From Vibrio toranzoniae (lineage in GTDB: Bacteria; Pseudomonadota; Gammaproteobacteria; Enterobacterales; Vibrionaceae): a DNA stretch of 64,000 nucleotides. The DNA is taken from the NCBI RefSeq assembly GCF_024347655.1, contig NZ_AP025514.1:1550001-1614000 (forward strand), in the 5' to 3' direction. The translations under genes and the position numbers were made by a program. Below are positions 44,254 through 52,573 of the stretch, piece after piece (position 1 is the first letter of the stretch; every line of letters starts with the position of its first letter). The notes below the pieces were generated by a model. The model worked only from the letters and a program-made list of their open reading frames with translations. It made no database searches and had not been told where the DNA came from.

Positions 44254-44925
44254 ATGACCTCAATAATGCCAAACGAATCCGATTTACCTATCTTTTATTC
44301 TTTGCGCCGTTGCCCTTACGCAATGCGCGGCCGAATGGGCATCGTTTTATCACAACAAAAAGTGTTACTTCGAGAAATCGTCACTAAAGACAAGCCTAGC
44401 GAACTATTAGCTAGCTCGCCGAAAGGCACTGTACCGGTACTTGTGCTGCCACAAGGTACGATTATAGAACAAAGCATAGAAGTGGTGATTTGGGCATTGG
44501 AACAAAACGATCCTCAAGATCTGATGCGTTCAAGCGAGCCTGCACTAAATCAAGAGGTTCTTGAGTTGATTGCTCGTAACGACAATGAGTTTATTGGTCA
44601 CCTAGAAAAGTATCGCGCGTCTGTTCGCTATCGAAACGTCGATATAGAACAACGCAGAAAAGCGTGCGAAGGGTTTATCTCAGAGCTGGAAAGTAAACTC
44701 GCTAATCACGAGTACCTGTTTGGCGATACGCCTAGCCTCGCCGACTTTGCGGTTATGCCGTTTGTTAGCCAGTTTGTAAGAGTTGAAAAGAAGTGGTTTG
44801 TGCAATCTGAATATCAAAACGTAGGACGTTGGTTAAGAGCGCACCTAGACAGCAAACTCTACACCCAAGTAATGAAGCAATACCCTTTGTGGAATGAAAC
44901 CAAGCAAGATTCTGTTTTTGGGTGA
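44254..44925 (+). CDS. Glutathione S-transferase family protein
   Basis: The protein of 223 residues has a thioredoxin-fold N-terminal domain beginning IFYSLRRCPYAMRGRMGI, with CPYA at the active site, and KGTVPVLVLPQGTIIEQS, the cis-Pro/glutathione-binding segment. An all-helical C-terminal domain follows (HEYLFGDTPSLADFAVMPF). It resembles single-domain or SspA-like/omega-type GSTs. The ribosome-binding site is weak and a second ATG (MPNESDL) is an equally good start. Confidence 0.88.
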   Translation: MTSIMPNESDLPIFYSLRRCPYAMRGRMGIVLSQQKVLLREIVTKDKPSELLASSPKGTVPVLVLPQGTIIEQSIEVVIWALEQNDPQDLMRSSEPALNQEVLELIARNDNEFIGHLEKYRASVRYRNVDIEQRRKACEGFISELESKLANHEYLFGDTPSLADFAVMPFVSQFVRVEKKWFVQSEYQNVGRWLRAHLDSKLYTQVMKQYPLWNETKQDSVFG

Positions 44926-45085
44926 CTTAAGGGAATTCAGGGATAGATAAAACGAGGGGGATTAAGCAATTACGTGACACTGTATCTTATTTGTAATTAA
45001 CCGATATTCAAAGGCTTAACCCGTTGCCGCTGTCTATTAATTAGAAACCGCAGTCTCAGCTAAGCCTTTGTACTCTTTAAACCAA

Positions 45086-45535
45086 TCACTTAATCGCTAT
45101 CGAAATCTCGACAGCCATTTCGCCTTTGTAAAACTCAAAATCAGTTGTGTAAGTTCGCGTATGTGGACAATCTGGGTCGTTGAAATAAGCCCACACCTCT
45201 CCCCATAAATCGATAACCGCTTGTGGTAATTCACCTTCGGCAGAGAACGTTAAGTACTTCCCTGCTTTTATTTCGGTTTCAACAAGCGCATCTAAACTCT
45301 GATCTGTAAGTACATTAGTACACGCGATAACATCAAATTCACCGGTAAAGTCAGACTCGTAATTGGTGTAGATACCATATACTTTTGAATCAGGCGTTAA
45401 TGTGGGAAATACTTGGTCAAAAAAGCCCTGCCACAATTGGCCTATCTTGGCTTTAGCTGGGTCAATCTCATCGGTATTGGTGGTTCTTACTGAAAAGCCG
45501 TACGCCTTTACGGCTTCAATCATTTCTACTTTCAT
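45086..45535 (-). CDS. GyrI-like effector-binding protein (Cass2-like)
   Basis: The protein of 149 residues forms the SOUL/GyrI effector-binding fold as a stand-alone domain: VKAYGFSVRTTNTDEIDPAK, IGQLWQGFFDQVF, YGIYTNYESDFTGEFDVIA and the C-terminal YTTDFEFY. It is the same family as the integron-associated protein Cass2, which was first found in a Vibrio cassette and binds cationic drugs. AGGAAG precedes the chosen ATG (MKVEMIEA); the longer frame overlaps the zinc-ribbon gene region and has no support. Confidence 0.85.
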   Translation of the reverse strand: MKVEMIEAVKAYGFSVRTTNTDEIDPAKAKIGQLWQGFFDQVFPTLTPDSKVYGIYTNYESDFTGEFDVIACTNVLTDQSLDALVETEIKAGKYLTFSAEGELPQAVIDLWGEVWAYFNDPDCPHTRTYTTDFEFYKGEMAVEISIAIK

Positions 45536-45602
45536 TCGTTTTCTTCCTAAGCCAATTGATGCTGTAACTGTATTAAATCCAAAGTTTCGCAGAGTAACAC
45601 TA

Positions 45603-45836
45603 TTAATCTTGTATCTCTTTATGACCACACTTTTCACAGACAAGATGACGAGAAAACTCATCCATTGATGCGATAAACGGACCGAGGAACCACCCTTTGA
45701 TCACTCCCGACCAGAACTCATGTCGCTTTTGATTCGGCCTGCCTGCAAACGGACTTTCTTTTCTAACCAAAACCACAACATGTTGTGTCTCTTCTCTGCA
45801 CGCGGCGCAATAGCATTGTTCAGTCGTGTTATTCAT
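45603..45836 (-). CDS. Small zinc-ribbon-like hypothetical protein
   Basis: The protein of 77 residues has CAAC near the start and CEKCGHKE near the end, a typical four-Cys zinc-ribbon layout. The middle is WSGVIKGWFLGPFIASMDEF. Function is unknown. It lies just downstream of rof on the same strand. Confidence 0.65.
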   Translation of the reverse strand: MNNTTEQCYCAACREETQHVVVLVRKESPFAGRPNQKRHEFWSGVIKGWFLGPFIASMDEFSRHLVCEKCGHKEIQD

Positions 45837-45844
45837 TTAAAAGC

Positions 45845-46096
45845 TCATGACGTTATGAATGAAATATGCTGAAAGTGAGGGTTATCGACACAGACTTCTA
45901 GTGTTGCAATTTCAGTTAACACAACCAGTTGTTCTGTTTCTTGCTGACTCACTTTAATGCACTCTTCGCGGTTATCATTACGCTGTGTATCTAATCCGAC
46001 ACATTCTATCTGTTCACCAGACCTCAGCGTTAATTTAATTGGGTATCGATGCAGACACACAATCTCAATATAATCGTAATCATTACAACTAATCAT
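45845..46096 (-). CDS. rof: Rho-binding antiterminator Rof
   Basis: The protein of 83 residues is an Sm-like protein of the Rof/YaeO family. Recognisable parts are ISCNDYDYIEIVCLHRYPIK, LTLRSGEQIECVGLDTQRN, and LVVLTEIATLEV. Rof binds the Rho termination factor and inhibits its action by blocking RNA binding. The length matches E. coli Rof (84-86). Confidence 0.88.
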   Translation of the reverse strand: MISCNDYDYIEIVCLHRYPIKLTLRSGEQIECVGLDTQRNDNREECIKVSQQETEQLVVLTEIATLEVCVDNPHFQHISFITS

Positions 46097-46230
46097 AAAC
46101 CCCCTATGCGACTCATCGTTACACTATGTTGTTATAAACAATAAGTTAACCACAAAACTTTCAACTACTTGACCATATTCTAATTTTTTCAGGTTGTTAT
46201 TTCTCAGTCTAGCGACCTGCTTTCAAAGCT

Positions 46231-46992
46231 CTATCGACCACCTGCAATATCTACAAACGAGCCTGTTACATAAGAAGCTTCATCAGACAATAACCATGCT
46301 ATCGAATTAGCGACTTCTTCTGGTGTACCGCCACGCTGAAGTGGAAGCTGTGATGCTAATCTATCCACTCGCCCAGGCTCTCCACCATCGGCGTGCATTT
46401 CAGTATAAATACACCCCGGTCTAACGCCATTCACTCGAATATTTCGTGAAGCTAACTCAAGCGACAAGCCTTTGGTTAATGAATCCATAGCGCCTTTAGA
46501 CGCTGCATAATCCACATATTCAAATGGTGCGCCCGTTCTAGAGGCCGCGGAAGAAACATTGACTATCGCTCCCCCATCTTGTGCTTGTTTGATGAACGCT
46601 TTGCTACACAAGAAGCAGCTGGACACATTCGATTTCATCACTTTCTCAAAGCGGTCAAATTCAATATCAACCAACGCAGATTGGGTAAATAAGATCCCAG
46701 CATTATTGACCAAATGAGTCACTGCTCCTAATTTATTACAAGCGATCTCGAACAACGATTTAACGTCTGATTCAACAGATACATCCGCACGCACGCTAAT
46801 AGCCGTTCCACCCTGTTCACGAATCTCAGTCACCAATTCTTCGGCTCTCGACTCATTATGTATGAAGTTAACACATACGGCATAACCCTTGCTGGCCAAC
46901 AACTTAGACGTCGCTGCACCAATACCTCTGCTCCCGCCTGTTACAATAACTACCTTTTTCAAAATAACCGCCTTACATTTATGTTTTAACAC
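46231..46992 (-). CDS. Short-chain dehydrogenase/reductase
   Basis: A classical SDR of about 245-253 residues. The NAD(P)-binding motif is VTGGSRGIGAATSKLLAS, with NNAGIL, catalytic Ser in NVSSAASRTG, and YxxxK in YAASKGAMDSL. The end, SDEASYVTGSFVDIAGGR, is typical. The ATG start gives a basic 10-residue extension; a TTG (LKKVVIVTGG) with AAGGCGG upstream at 46962 may be the real start. Substrate unknown. Confidence 0.9.
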   Translation of the reverse strand: MLKHKCKAVILKKVVIVTGGSRGIGAATSKLLASKGYAVCVNFIHNESRAEELVTEIREQGGTAISVRADVSVESDVKSLFEIACNKLGAVTHLVNNAGILFTQSALVDIEFDRFEKVMKSNVSSCFLCSKAFIKQAQDGGAIVNVSSAASRTGAPFEYVDYAASKGAMDSLTKGLSLELASRNIRVNGVRPGCIYTEMHADGGEPGRVDRLASQLPLQRGGTPEEVANSIAWLLSDEASYVTGSFVDIAGGR

Positions 46993-47184
46993 AATCTGAA
47001 TCCACTACGAGCGCTATACTGTCACTAAAAACGGGGGTGGAAAAATTCGGTTTGCTTTTGGATTAAGCTAAACAAGCTTTAGCCACATCACTGCTTTATC
47101 AATTTGAATATATGCGTATAATCGCCGCTCCATTGCGCTATTACCATTAAAAATAGCGCCATTCAACATTTTACTGAGTACCCA

Positions 47185-47517
47185 ATGTCGAAACTATTTT
47201 TCAAAGGCCGTATTGAAACAAGACAGAACCACGTTCTTGCTGGCTACAACGTAAACCGCGATGTTAAAGCGGGTACTGAAGAATCTCCAATCGTCGCAAC
47301 GGTTCAAACTGAAGCACGTAAAGCAGAAGTTGAAGCGCTAGCAGCCGAACAAACTATCTTTGTTAACGTAACAGTAGACGCAGAGAAAGAAGAAAATACG
47401 CTTGAACTTGATATTCTGCTAAACAAGCCAAAAACAATGACATTTGAAAAGACGCCTAACCGTAACGACCCATGTTCTTGCGGTAGCGGTAAGAAATACA
47501 AGAAGTGTTGTGCATAA
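47185..47517 (+). CDS. SEC-C motif protein, PBPRA1643 family
   Basis: The protein of 110 residues ends in NDPCSCGSGKKYKKCC, the SEC-C zinc-binding motif found at the end of SecA. The N-terminal domain (LFFKGRIETRQNHVLAGYN) identifies the PBPRA1643 family, common in gammaproteobacteria, of unknown function. It stands alone with a terminator downstream. Confidence 0.88.
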   Translation: MSKLFFKGRIETRQNHVLAGYNVNRDVKAGTEESPIVATVQTEARKAEVEALAAEQTIFVNVTVDAEKEENTLELDILLNKPKTMTFEKTPNRNDPCSCGSGKKYKKCCA

Positions 47518-47565
47518 GGCTTCTTATTCAAACTACCAATAGCACGCTGAGTTAAGTAATACCTA

Positions 47566-47598
47566 ATGGGAAGACCATTGAGGCCTTCCCGTTTTTAT
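47566..47598 (+). terminator. Intrinsic terminator after the SEC-C gene
   Basis: Stem gggaag / cttccc followed by GTTTTTATTT. Confidence 0.75.
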
Positions 47599-47708
47599 TT
47601 GTATAAACCAAACATATGTAAAATATGCCACACATTGGATAAAATCTAAATATTTTCATGAAGTTATGAATAAATAAAAACGTTTATAGCAAGGTAAAAC
47701 AATACATG

Positions 47709-48224
47709 TTAAGTCACATGTTGACGAACAAAGTTATTCAATTCGCGCACACTGCTGATGATATGAACCTCTTTTTCTTTTGCGCGCAATTCTAACCGCG
47801 CTCTAAAGTCGTCATTCCAAAATTTCGGGCATAATTTTAGTGTCTTATAACTTTGTATCGTACCTTTTATAACAGAACTTCCATCAGGCCAGCCTTCAGG
47901 TTTAACGAACAACCCTTTGAGCATTCGCTTGGTGACGAACCAGTAGCTAATTGGATAAGGAAGGTCGATATAAACCAAGGTATCAGCGGCTTCTAAACGT
48001 GTGTTGAATGAACCTAATGGGCCAAATCCATCGATGATCCAACTTTCTGAACTAAGTATGCTCTCATGAGCCTGCTCGAACACTTCACGCTCAACAAACT
48101 CTCCGTTGGTCTTATAAACAATAGAGTCCAACTGATGAAGCTCAATGCCTGTGGCTACTGCCAACGCTTTGCTAATAGTAGATTTTCCACTCCCAGGCTT
48201 GCCAAAAACCGCGATCTTTTTCAT
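47709..48224 (-). CDS. P-loop nucleotide kinase-like protein (AAA/FlaR-type)
   Basis: The protein of 171 residues starts with a Walker A motif, FGKPGSGKSTISKALA, then LHQLDSIVYK and SWIIDGFGPLGSF (a Walker-B-like segment), followed by YIDLPYPISYWFVTKRML. This is the pattern of adenylate-kinase-like or topology-modulation proteins, a loosely defined group of small kinases. GAGGAAG precedes the start. It lies 40 bp downstream of a candidate attenuator, so it may be controlled by that element. Confidence 0.85.
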   Translation of the reverse strand: MKKIAVFGKPGSGKSTISKALAVATGIELHQLDSIVYKTNGEFVEREVFEQAHESILSSESWIIDGFGPLGSFNTRLEAADTLVYIDLPYPISYWFVTKRMLKGLFVKPEGWPDGSSVIKGTIQSYKTLKLCPKFWNDDFRARLELRAKEKEVHIISSVRELNNFVRQHVT

Positions 48225-48263
48225 ATGACTTCCTCTATTTAGATAAACCCATAAGACAGCTAC

Positions 48264-48373
48264 AAAAAACCCACCTTACAGGTGGGTTCGATAAACAAAG
48301 CGCATCAACAATCCCACCATTCCTATGGAATGATGATAATTCGTTGGTTAGATGGCGCTAAATTCAGTTTCAT
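48264..48373 (-). promoter_or_regulatory. Candidate transcription attenuator with Ile-rich leader peptide
   Basis: On the minus strand a 16-residue leader with four consecutive Ile codons (48323-48373) is followed by three alternative pairings. Segments 1:2 form CATTCC/GGAATG (48318-48332), which holds the leader stop. Segments 2:3 can pair GGTGGG (48313-48318) with CCCACC (48281-48286). Segments 3:4 form the terminator AACCCACC/GGTGGGTT (48268-48288) plus six T. TTGACA lies about 25 bases before the leader as a -35 element. This is inference from sequence only. Confidence 0.55.
48323..48373 (-). CDS. Candidate leader peptide MKLNLAPSNQRIIIIP
   Basis: The 16-codon frame reads ATT ATC ATC ATT followed by CCA TAG, so isoleucine starvation would stall ribosomes at the first attenuator arm. 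No strong ribosome-binding site is seen. The real existence of the peptide needs conservation data. Confidence 0.45.
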   Translation of the reverse strand: MKLNLAPSNQRIIIIP

Positions 48374-48475
48374 AACACTACTTTTATATATTGTTGCTTA
48401 GTTGTCAATGCACCACACAATGATTGGGAGGCTGTATCATCGTCATGTCGCACCCGTCGTGCTTATTGGTCTCGG

Positions 48476-48934
48476 CTATTCAGCTTTCGCCACGGTCGCT
48501 TCTGAAAGCTTACTTAGTACAGCCGATATCTTCTTAACCACTTCGTCACAGCCATTTATCGCGTGACGCTCTACCAAGTAATTAGGATCGTTGTAAGATA
48601 ACCATACTTTCTTACTAGAATCTTCAGTGACTAACACCTTCTGTGGTAAATCTATCGCGACTTCTTGAGCACATTGCATTAATGGTGTCCCTACTTTCGG
48701 GTTACCAAAGATGATCACTTCCGTTGGTCTCAATTCAAGATCGACCTTACTCGCGTTTTTCTGATGATTGATTCTCGCAAACAAGGTCAAACCTTTGCTT
48801 TTGGCGATCTCTTCGAAGCGATCAGCCGTCTCTTTCACTGAGTAATTACTTTGGTATTTAATCAAACCATCAGAAGCCGCAGCTGAAAATGATGCCAAGA
48901 GTAAAATGGCGCATAGTGGTAGTAATTTTTTCAT
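48476..48934 (-). CDS. DUF302 family periplasmic protein
   Basis: The protein of 152 residues has a signal peptide (MKKLLPLCAILLLASFSAAA) and a DUF302 domain: YSVKETADRFEEIAKSKGL, ARINHQKNA and IIFGNPKVGTPLMQCAQEVA, LPQKVLV. The function of the family is not known; it may bind small molecules in the periplasm. GAGG lies five bases before the chosen ATG, preferred over a GTG two codons earlier. Downstream lies the attenuator region, transcribed in the same direction. Confidence 0.88.
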   Translation of the reverse strand: MKKLLPLCAILLLASFSAAASDGLIKYQSNYSVKETADRFEEIAKSKGLTLFARINHQKNASKVDLELRPTEVIIFGNPKVGTPLMQCAQEVAIDLPQKVLVTEDSSKKVWLSYNDPNYLVERHAINGCDEVVKKISAVLSKLSEATVAKAE

Positions 48935-49209
48935 CGTCACCTCTGAGATTTAACCTAATCAAGCTTACATTCATAGCGCCACTTTTAAAATCAGCGGCGC
49001 AACCCATGTCAGTATAAACGTGTTTCTCTTCTCAGTTTGCAGAGACGATCACTGTTCCAATGCGTCTTATTATCAGTTTACTAGGAGTCATTCCGATCGT
49101 TAGCTCATGGAGCCTGTAATGCGTTTGAATACTTGGGTTGATACCTTCTGACTTCCATGTCGCTCCTGTAAATCCGTGCGTCTAGAATTCAGGTTATGGG
49201 TAAGCTTAT

Positions 49210-49626
49210 CTACCTGTTAGCCATAGGGTGTTCCGGGGTTAACTGAAGTAGATCCCACAAGTTACCGTAAAGATCTTCAAACACAGCAACCGTACCGTAG
49301 CTTTGCTCTTTAGGCTCTCGGACAAAGTTAATACCCAAAGACGTCATGCGTTCGTAATCACGCCAGAAATCATCGGTGTTTAAGAATAGGAATACGCGTC
49401 CACCAGCTTGGTTACCGATGAAATCAAGTTGCTCTGGCTTGGAAGCTCTGGCAAGTAACAGGCTCACACCGGTTGAATTTGGTGGAGCAACAACAACCCA
49501 GCGCTTATCTTCTTCGGGGAGATACGTATCTTCGATGAGATCAAACTTAAGCTTGTTTACATAAAAATCAAGCGCTTCATCGTAGTCTTTTACCACTAGT
49601 GCAATGTGGACAATATTCTGTTTCAT
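49210..49626 (-). CDS. VOC-family protein
   Basis: The protein of 138 residues has a VOC fold: IVHIALVVKDYDEALDFYVN (metal His), VVVAPPNSTGVSLLLARA, and VAVFEDLYGNLWDLLQL. It resembles glyoxalase/bleomycin-resistance-like proteins of unknown substrate. Part of a run of small minus-strand genes, apparently each with its own start signals. The 270 bases between it and the DUF302 gene hold nothing recognisable. Confidence 0.88.
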   Translation of the reverse strand: MKQNIVHIALVVKDYDEALDFYVNKLKFDLIEDTYLPEEDKRWVVVAPPNSTGVSLLLARASKPEQLDFIGNQAGGRVFLFLNTDDFWRDYERMTSLGINFVREPKEQSYGTVAVFEDLYGNLWDLLQLTPEHPMANR

Positions 49627-49674
49627 AACATACCTTGTTGGGGTTTTAGCTCAGTGGAAACGGGTTTCATGTCA

Positions 49675-50145
49675 CTAAGCAATTCGCCCACGCATAATAA
49701 ATTGCGGGCCTGCTGCGCCACCTAGATACTGTTCATTAGTATCTTCGAAGCCGCCTTTCTTATAGCAATTGAATGCTGCGGGATTTTTACAATTCACGGT
49801 TAAATAAATCGACTCATACGCTGAGTAATTGGCTTTTAAATATGGAAACAAAGCTTTGACCGTGCCTGTTCCCAAACCTTTACCTTGCTGGTTTTTATCA
49901 ACAACAAAGGCTCTTAACCCAATGCTTCCTTCAGGGCAGAATTCGTAGTGCTCTGCGTAAGCGATATCTAGCTTGAAGAAACCCACCACATCGTTATCAA
50001 ACTTAATCACGTGCAAGTGCGTCGTTTCACTGCCGCGTAATAAAAACTCCGCAGCTGTGTCAGCGAACTTAACCTGTTCATCGCCTAGTTGGATAGCATG
50101 AACTAACGCCACATGAGACTCTTCAAGCCTTTCGATAGTTATCAT
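49675..50145 (-). CDS. GNAT-family acetyltransferase
   Basis: The protein of 156 residues has LHVIKFDNDVVGFFKLDIAY, SIGLRAFVVDKNQQGKGLGTG (acetyl-CoA loop QxxGxG) and LTVNCKNPAAFNCYKKGGF (motif B). The substrate is unknown. Confidence 0.92.
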   Translation of the reverse strand: MITIERLEESHVALVHAIQLGDEQVKFADTAAEFLLRGSETTHLHVIKFDNDVVGFFKLDIAYAEHYEFCPEGSIGLRAFVVDKNQQGKGLGTGTVKALFPYLKANYSAYESIYLTVNCKNPAAFNCYKKGGFEDTNEQYLGGAAGPQFIMRGRIA

Positions 50146-50180
50146 TATTCTTCCTTTTGTATAACACCCACGAAAACCGA

Positions 50181-50552
50181 CTAAAGCTCATCGCTAGTAT
50201 CTCGAGAGCCGTAGATTGGGAAGTCGATATTAAGAACGTTATCATCCTCAAGTGTAAATAGAACACTTCCATTCTCTACACCGGTTTCGTTCCTATCCAA
50301 ACAACCTAAAAACAGCTCCCAATCAAACGAATATTGAAGTCGGTATTGATTCGCATTGATGTGTAGAACATCTTTAATTTTAATACCGTTCACCACATGT
50401 GCCATATCATCGATGTATGACAGATCAGGGATTAACTTTTCTTCGAAATCACGTTTATGCTCGGTTAAGAAATTGAGCAGTTCAGAACATAACTCGGAGC
50501 CATGAACCAATGGTTTAGACAGGCTAGAAAACAACATTTCTAAATACTCCAA
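50181..50552 (-). CDS. Hypothetical protein, 123 residues
   Basis: No family is recognised. It is an acidic soluble protein with LCSELLNFLTEHKRDFEEKL and a C-terminal strand-rich part (QYRLQYSFDWELFLGCLDRN, GSVLFTLEDDNVLNIDFPIY). A second Met five residues in could be the start. It lies 28 bases upstream of the GNAT gene start, so the two may be co-transcribed. Confidence 0.65.
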   Translation of the reverse strand: MEYLEMLFSSLSKPLVHGSELCSELLNFLTEHKRDFEEKLIPDLSYIDDMAHVVNGIKIKDVLHINANQYRLQYSFDWELFLGCLDRNETGVENGSVLFTLEDDNVLNIDFPIYGSRDTSDEL

Positions 50553-50603
50553 GGATTGTTTTGATATTGGTAGGGTGCGCGCGAAAGCAACACCAACGCG
50601 AAT

Positions 50604-50984
50604 CTATAAGGCTAAGCGCTTGATGTTCTCAGCCACACGCCACAGCACACCACTTGGGTCAGTGATACAAAACTCAAGCATTCCCCAAGGCTGTTCAACA
50701 ACCTCGGAAACGGTAACTTCAAATTCCGACACTACATTAGAGTTTTGGATGTGTTGATACCAACTTTTTACGTCTTCAACCAGTAAGTGCATCATGTAAT
50801 TGTCACAGTGAGCAGGTTCATAAAAGTTTTGCAGAAGGAACGCACAACTGCCATAACGCAGATAGGCGATGTCGTGAAACTCAGACATCACTTCGAAGCC
50901 GATTGACTGGTAAAAACGCTTAGATAAATTGAAGTCTTTCGCGGGTACGAAAGACTTAATTTCTGAGACTTTTAGGTTTTCCAT
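50604..50984 (-). CDS. VOC-family protein
   Basis: The protein of 126 residues has the VOC pattern: SFVPAKDFNLSKRFYQSIGF, IAYLRYGSCAFLLQNFY, MMHLLVEDVKSWYQHI and GMLEFCITDPSGVLWRVAEN (second-module Glu or His positions). It is likely a small-molecule binding or modifying protein. The first-module metal His is replaced, so metal use is uncertain. Confidence 0.85.
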   Translation of the reverse strand: MENLKVSEIKSFVPAKDFNLSKRFYQSIGFEVMSEFHDIAYLRYGSCAFLLQNFYEPAHCDNYMMHLLVEDVKSWYQHIQNSNVVSEFEVTVSEVVEQPWGMLEFCITDPSGVLWRVAENIKRLAL

Positions 50985-51049
50985 CCTACATCCTTATAGT
51001 GTTAATATTCTCGTGCTGTCCCGCTTAACGCTTTAAGTGGTTACGACGT

Positions 51050-51748
51050 CTATTCAGAGCCTTGCTGAAATGATTCGACTTCGGCTTTAGTTAGATAACG
51101 CCACTGGCCTTCTTCAACATCTAATCGCACACCACCTATCTGTTCACGATGAAGGCCGACAACACGATTCCCCACCGCAGCAAACATTCGTTTTACTTGA
51201 TGAAACTTACCTTCTGTAATGGTCAACAGCACTTCTTTACTAGTAATCACTTCGAGTTCTGCCGGACGCGTCAGTTTTTGCTCGCCTTGCAATTTAATGC
51301 CCGCTTTGAACTTGTCAGCGACATCGTCTTTTATATCTCGTGACAATGTCACGCGGTACATCTTCTTACATGACTTGGTTGGCAGCGTGATATTGAATGA
51401 CCAGCGCCCATCATCGGTAATCAAGACTAAGCCTGTAGTGTCAGCATCTAAACGCCCTGCTATATGCAGTTCTGATGCTTTGTCTATCTCGATGTAGTTG
51501 AACAGCGAGGGATAAACTTCGTCGATATTAGAGCAAACAGTACCCGCAGGCTTGTGCATTAAGAGGTATCGAAATTCACGCAAATTAAGAGGCGTGTCAT
51601 TCAACAAGATGGCGTTGCTTTCATGAACCTGAGTTGATTCATCGGTGACTGTTTCACTGTTTACGTTCACCTCGCCATTATGGATGCGTTCAATCGCTTC
51701 AGGCTTGGTTAGGTCAGTGCTTTTACATAGGTATTTATCAAGGCGCAT
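51050..51748 (-). CDS. rsuA: 16S rRNA pseudouridine(516) synthase RsuA
   Basis: The enzyme isomerises a uridine in 16S rRNA. It has an N-terminal S4-like domain (MRLDKYLCKSTDLTKPEAIE) followed by the catalytic domain with HIAGRLDADTTGLVLITDDG (the catalytic Asp in RLD) and TITEGKFHQVKRMFAAVGN. It has 232 residues from the chosen ATG, like the E. coli enzyme (231). The start codon overlaps the stop of the small upstream gene (TAATG), showing tight coupling. Confidence 0.93.
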   Translation of the reverse strand: MRLDKYLCKSTDLTKPEAIERIHNGEVNVNSETVTDESTQVHESNAILLNDTPLNLREFRYLLMHKPAGTVCSNIDEVYPSLFNYIEIDKASELHIAGRLDADTTGLVLITDDGRWSFNITLPTKSCKKMYRVTLSRDIKDDVADKFKAGIKLQGEQKLTRPAELEVITSKEVLLTITEGKFHQVKRMFAAVGNRVVGLHREQIGGVRLDVEEGQWRYLTKAEVESFQQGSE

Positions 51749-51909
51749 TAATCGTCTACACCACATTTAGCACAAGGCTTGTAAGTTCGTTCACCTTGCT
51801 CGATCACCACATAGTCACCAACGCACTTTTCACACAGAGCGAGCTTTGGGTAAGCGTCTTTCTGTTTCTTTGCGTTGATGTTGCCTTCGGTGGTATACAC
51901 GGTTCTCAT
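51748..51909 (-). CDS. Small zinc-ribbon-like protein upstream of rsuA
   Basis: The protein of 53 residues starts MRTVYTTEGNINAKKQ and has CEKC and CAKC pairs, a four-Cys metal-binding layout. Function unknown. It is coupled to rsuA through TAATG, so it may belong to the same rRNA-linked unit. A start 12 codons earlier is possible. Confidence 0.65.
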   Translation of the reverse strand: MRTVYTTEGNINAKKQKDAYPKLALCEKCVGDYVVIEQGERTYKPCAKCGVDD

Positions 51910-52085
51910 TTTGATGCCTTTGCTTGAATAACGTGAGAGGCGCAAATTGTATCATTGTTTACTGCTTTGATTGGAGTGGTGGTGCATAGATAAATCGATT
52001 TTAGGTACTGCAATTCCAAGTTCCCTTCCCGGAACAGCTTAACCATGAACAACAAAGTCAACGTGCCACGCCTATCAGTGATAAA

Positions 52086-52520
52086 ATGATAAAAGCTCAC
52101 CAACCAATGAAATCGATAATGAAAGATTGTAATCAATGCGGAAAATGCTGTATCAAATACGGAGATGGCGACCTTGCCGCGACTCAAGAAGAGATCGATT
52201 TGTGGGAGCTGTTCAACCCAGACATTTTTGAATATGTCCGAGGAAGCGAGATATGGTTTGATCCGCAATCTGGCGAACGTTTAACTCGCTGCCCTTTTCT
52301 GGAGCTGGTTCCGACGAAAGACACCAAGGCTCAAGCCAAGTACACATGCAGTATTTACTTAGACCGACCAGAAGATTGCAGACACTATCCAAGCCTGATC
52401 AATGAGATGGTACGAGATGAGTGTGAAATGATTGAGGTGGTGGATTTACAAGACACGAAGAAAGCTCAAAGGAAACTCGACCTATTGATGAAAGACAGCC
52501 GCCCTTCAAGCTATTCGTAA
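52086..52520 (+). CDS. YkgJ-family cysteine-cluster protein
   Basis: The protein of up to 144 residues has the family signature CNQCGKCCIKYGDGD, plus RCPFLELV, YTCSIYLDRPEDCRHYPS. The eight Cys probably bind iron-sulfur or zinc. The function is unknown; relatives are called putative iron-sulfur oxidoreductases. The start is uncertain: Met8 and Met12 are alternatives and no clear ribosome-binding site precedes any. Confidence 0.85.
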   Translation: MIKAHQPMKSIMKDCNQCGKCCIKYGDGDLAATQEEIDLWELFNPDIFEYVRGSEIWFDPQSGERLTRCPFLELVPTKDTKAQAKYTCSIYLDRPEDCRHYPSLINEMVRDECEMIEVVDLQDTKKAQRKLDLLMKDSRPSSYS

Positions 52521-52573
52521 GCGATGATCTTTTGAAGACCAATCTTCAGCATTAGCTAATAGTCGCTAAAACC

